Below are positions 6,170 through 7,853 of a stretch of 7,853 bases of DNA, one piece after another. Numbering within the stretch: position 1 is the first letter of the stretch; the number at the start of each line of letters is the position of its first letter. The stretch comes from Gammaproteobacteria bacterium. Lineage in GTDB: Bacteria > Pseudomonadota > Gammaproteobacteria > Steroidobacterales > Steroidobacteraceae. Made by a program: the position numbers and the translations under genes. Location: contig DAIDKA010000243.1 of assembly GCA_027451085.1 (NCBI GenBank), positions 1 to 7,853 on the forward strand, read 5' to 3'. Under the pieces are notes generated by a model. It was not told the DNA's origin. It saw only the letters and a program-made list of their open reading frames with translations, and did no database searches.

Positions 6170-6202
6170 GCGGAATTAAAGTTCTCTTCCTTGTTGGGCA
6201 TT

Positions 6203-7822
<1,620 letters not shown>

Positions 7823-7831
7823 TCCTCGGCA

Positions 7832-7853
7832 GAAAGTCGCCTGCGGCGCTTTC
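7832..7853 (+). terminator. Candidate terminator hairpin after aceB (runs to window edge)
   Basis: GAAAG-T-CGCC (7832-7841) pairs with GGCG-CTTTC (7845-7853) around a TGC loop, a nine-pair stem with a single bulged T. It starts ten bases after the aceB stop. Whether a T-run follows cannot be seen because the window ends at the last paired base. Confidence 0.45.

Overview
The window is a GC-rich (roughly two-thirds G+C by eye), gene-dense bacterial chromosome segment with strong G/C preference at third codon positions. A Tat/Sec-exported trio containing Planctomycete-type DUF1592 and DUF1552 proteins lies beside a proteobacterial-looking AAHS-like transporter and an A-type malate synthase. That mix suggests a GC-rich environmental proteobacterium, perhaps a gammaproteobacterium. 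The assignment is inference; no rRNA or other marker gene is present.

Left half, minus strand (about 4494 down to 1): a compact three-gene operon read right to left. It holds an exported metallo-beta-lactamase-fold protein (3541-4494), then an 852-residue secreted multidomain cytochrome with two CxxCH haem motifs and the DUF1587/1595/1592/1588/1585 order (974-3532), then a Tat-exported DUF1552 protein (956 down to the window edge, C-terminus missing). The gaps are 8 and 17 bp. Each of the two downstream genes has a good Shine-Dalgarno, and one of these overlaps the preceding stop codon, so translation is probably coupled. All three products carry export signals, so the proposed site of action is the periplasm or cell envelope. 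The substrate is unknown. The MBL-fold protein keeps the first zinc-site histidines but lacks most second-site ligands.

Middle: a 213-bp divergent intergenic region (4495-4707) holds an 11-bp direct repeat with 23-bp periodicity, a 9-bp inverted repeat, and candidate promoters in both directions. It looks like a regulatory hub for the operon and the divergent transporter.

Right half, plus strand: an MFS transporter resembling the aromatic acid:H+ symporter (AAHS) family (4708-6060, GTG start) but with DGFG in place of the usual DGFD in TM1. It is followed by a strong hairpin, an extended -10 promoter, and a complete malate synthase A gene (aceB, 6203-7822), the glyoxylate-bypass enzyme condensing glyoxylate with acetyl-CoA. 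A hairpin starts just after aceB and runs to the window edge.

The exported trio plus a divergent small-acid transporter could be one uptake and oxidation unit, with aceB a separate transcription unit for C2 carbon use. The functional link is inference from gene order. The most novel material is the exported trio with its degenerate MBL active site and the repeats in the shared control region.
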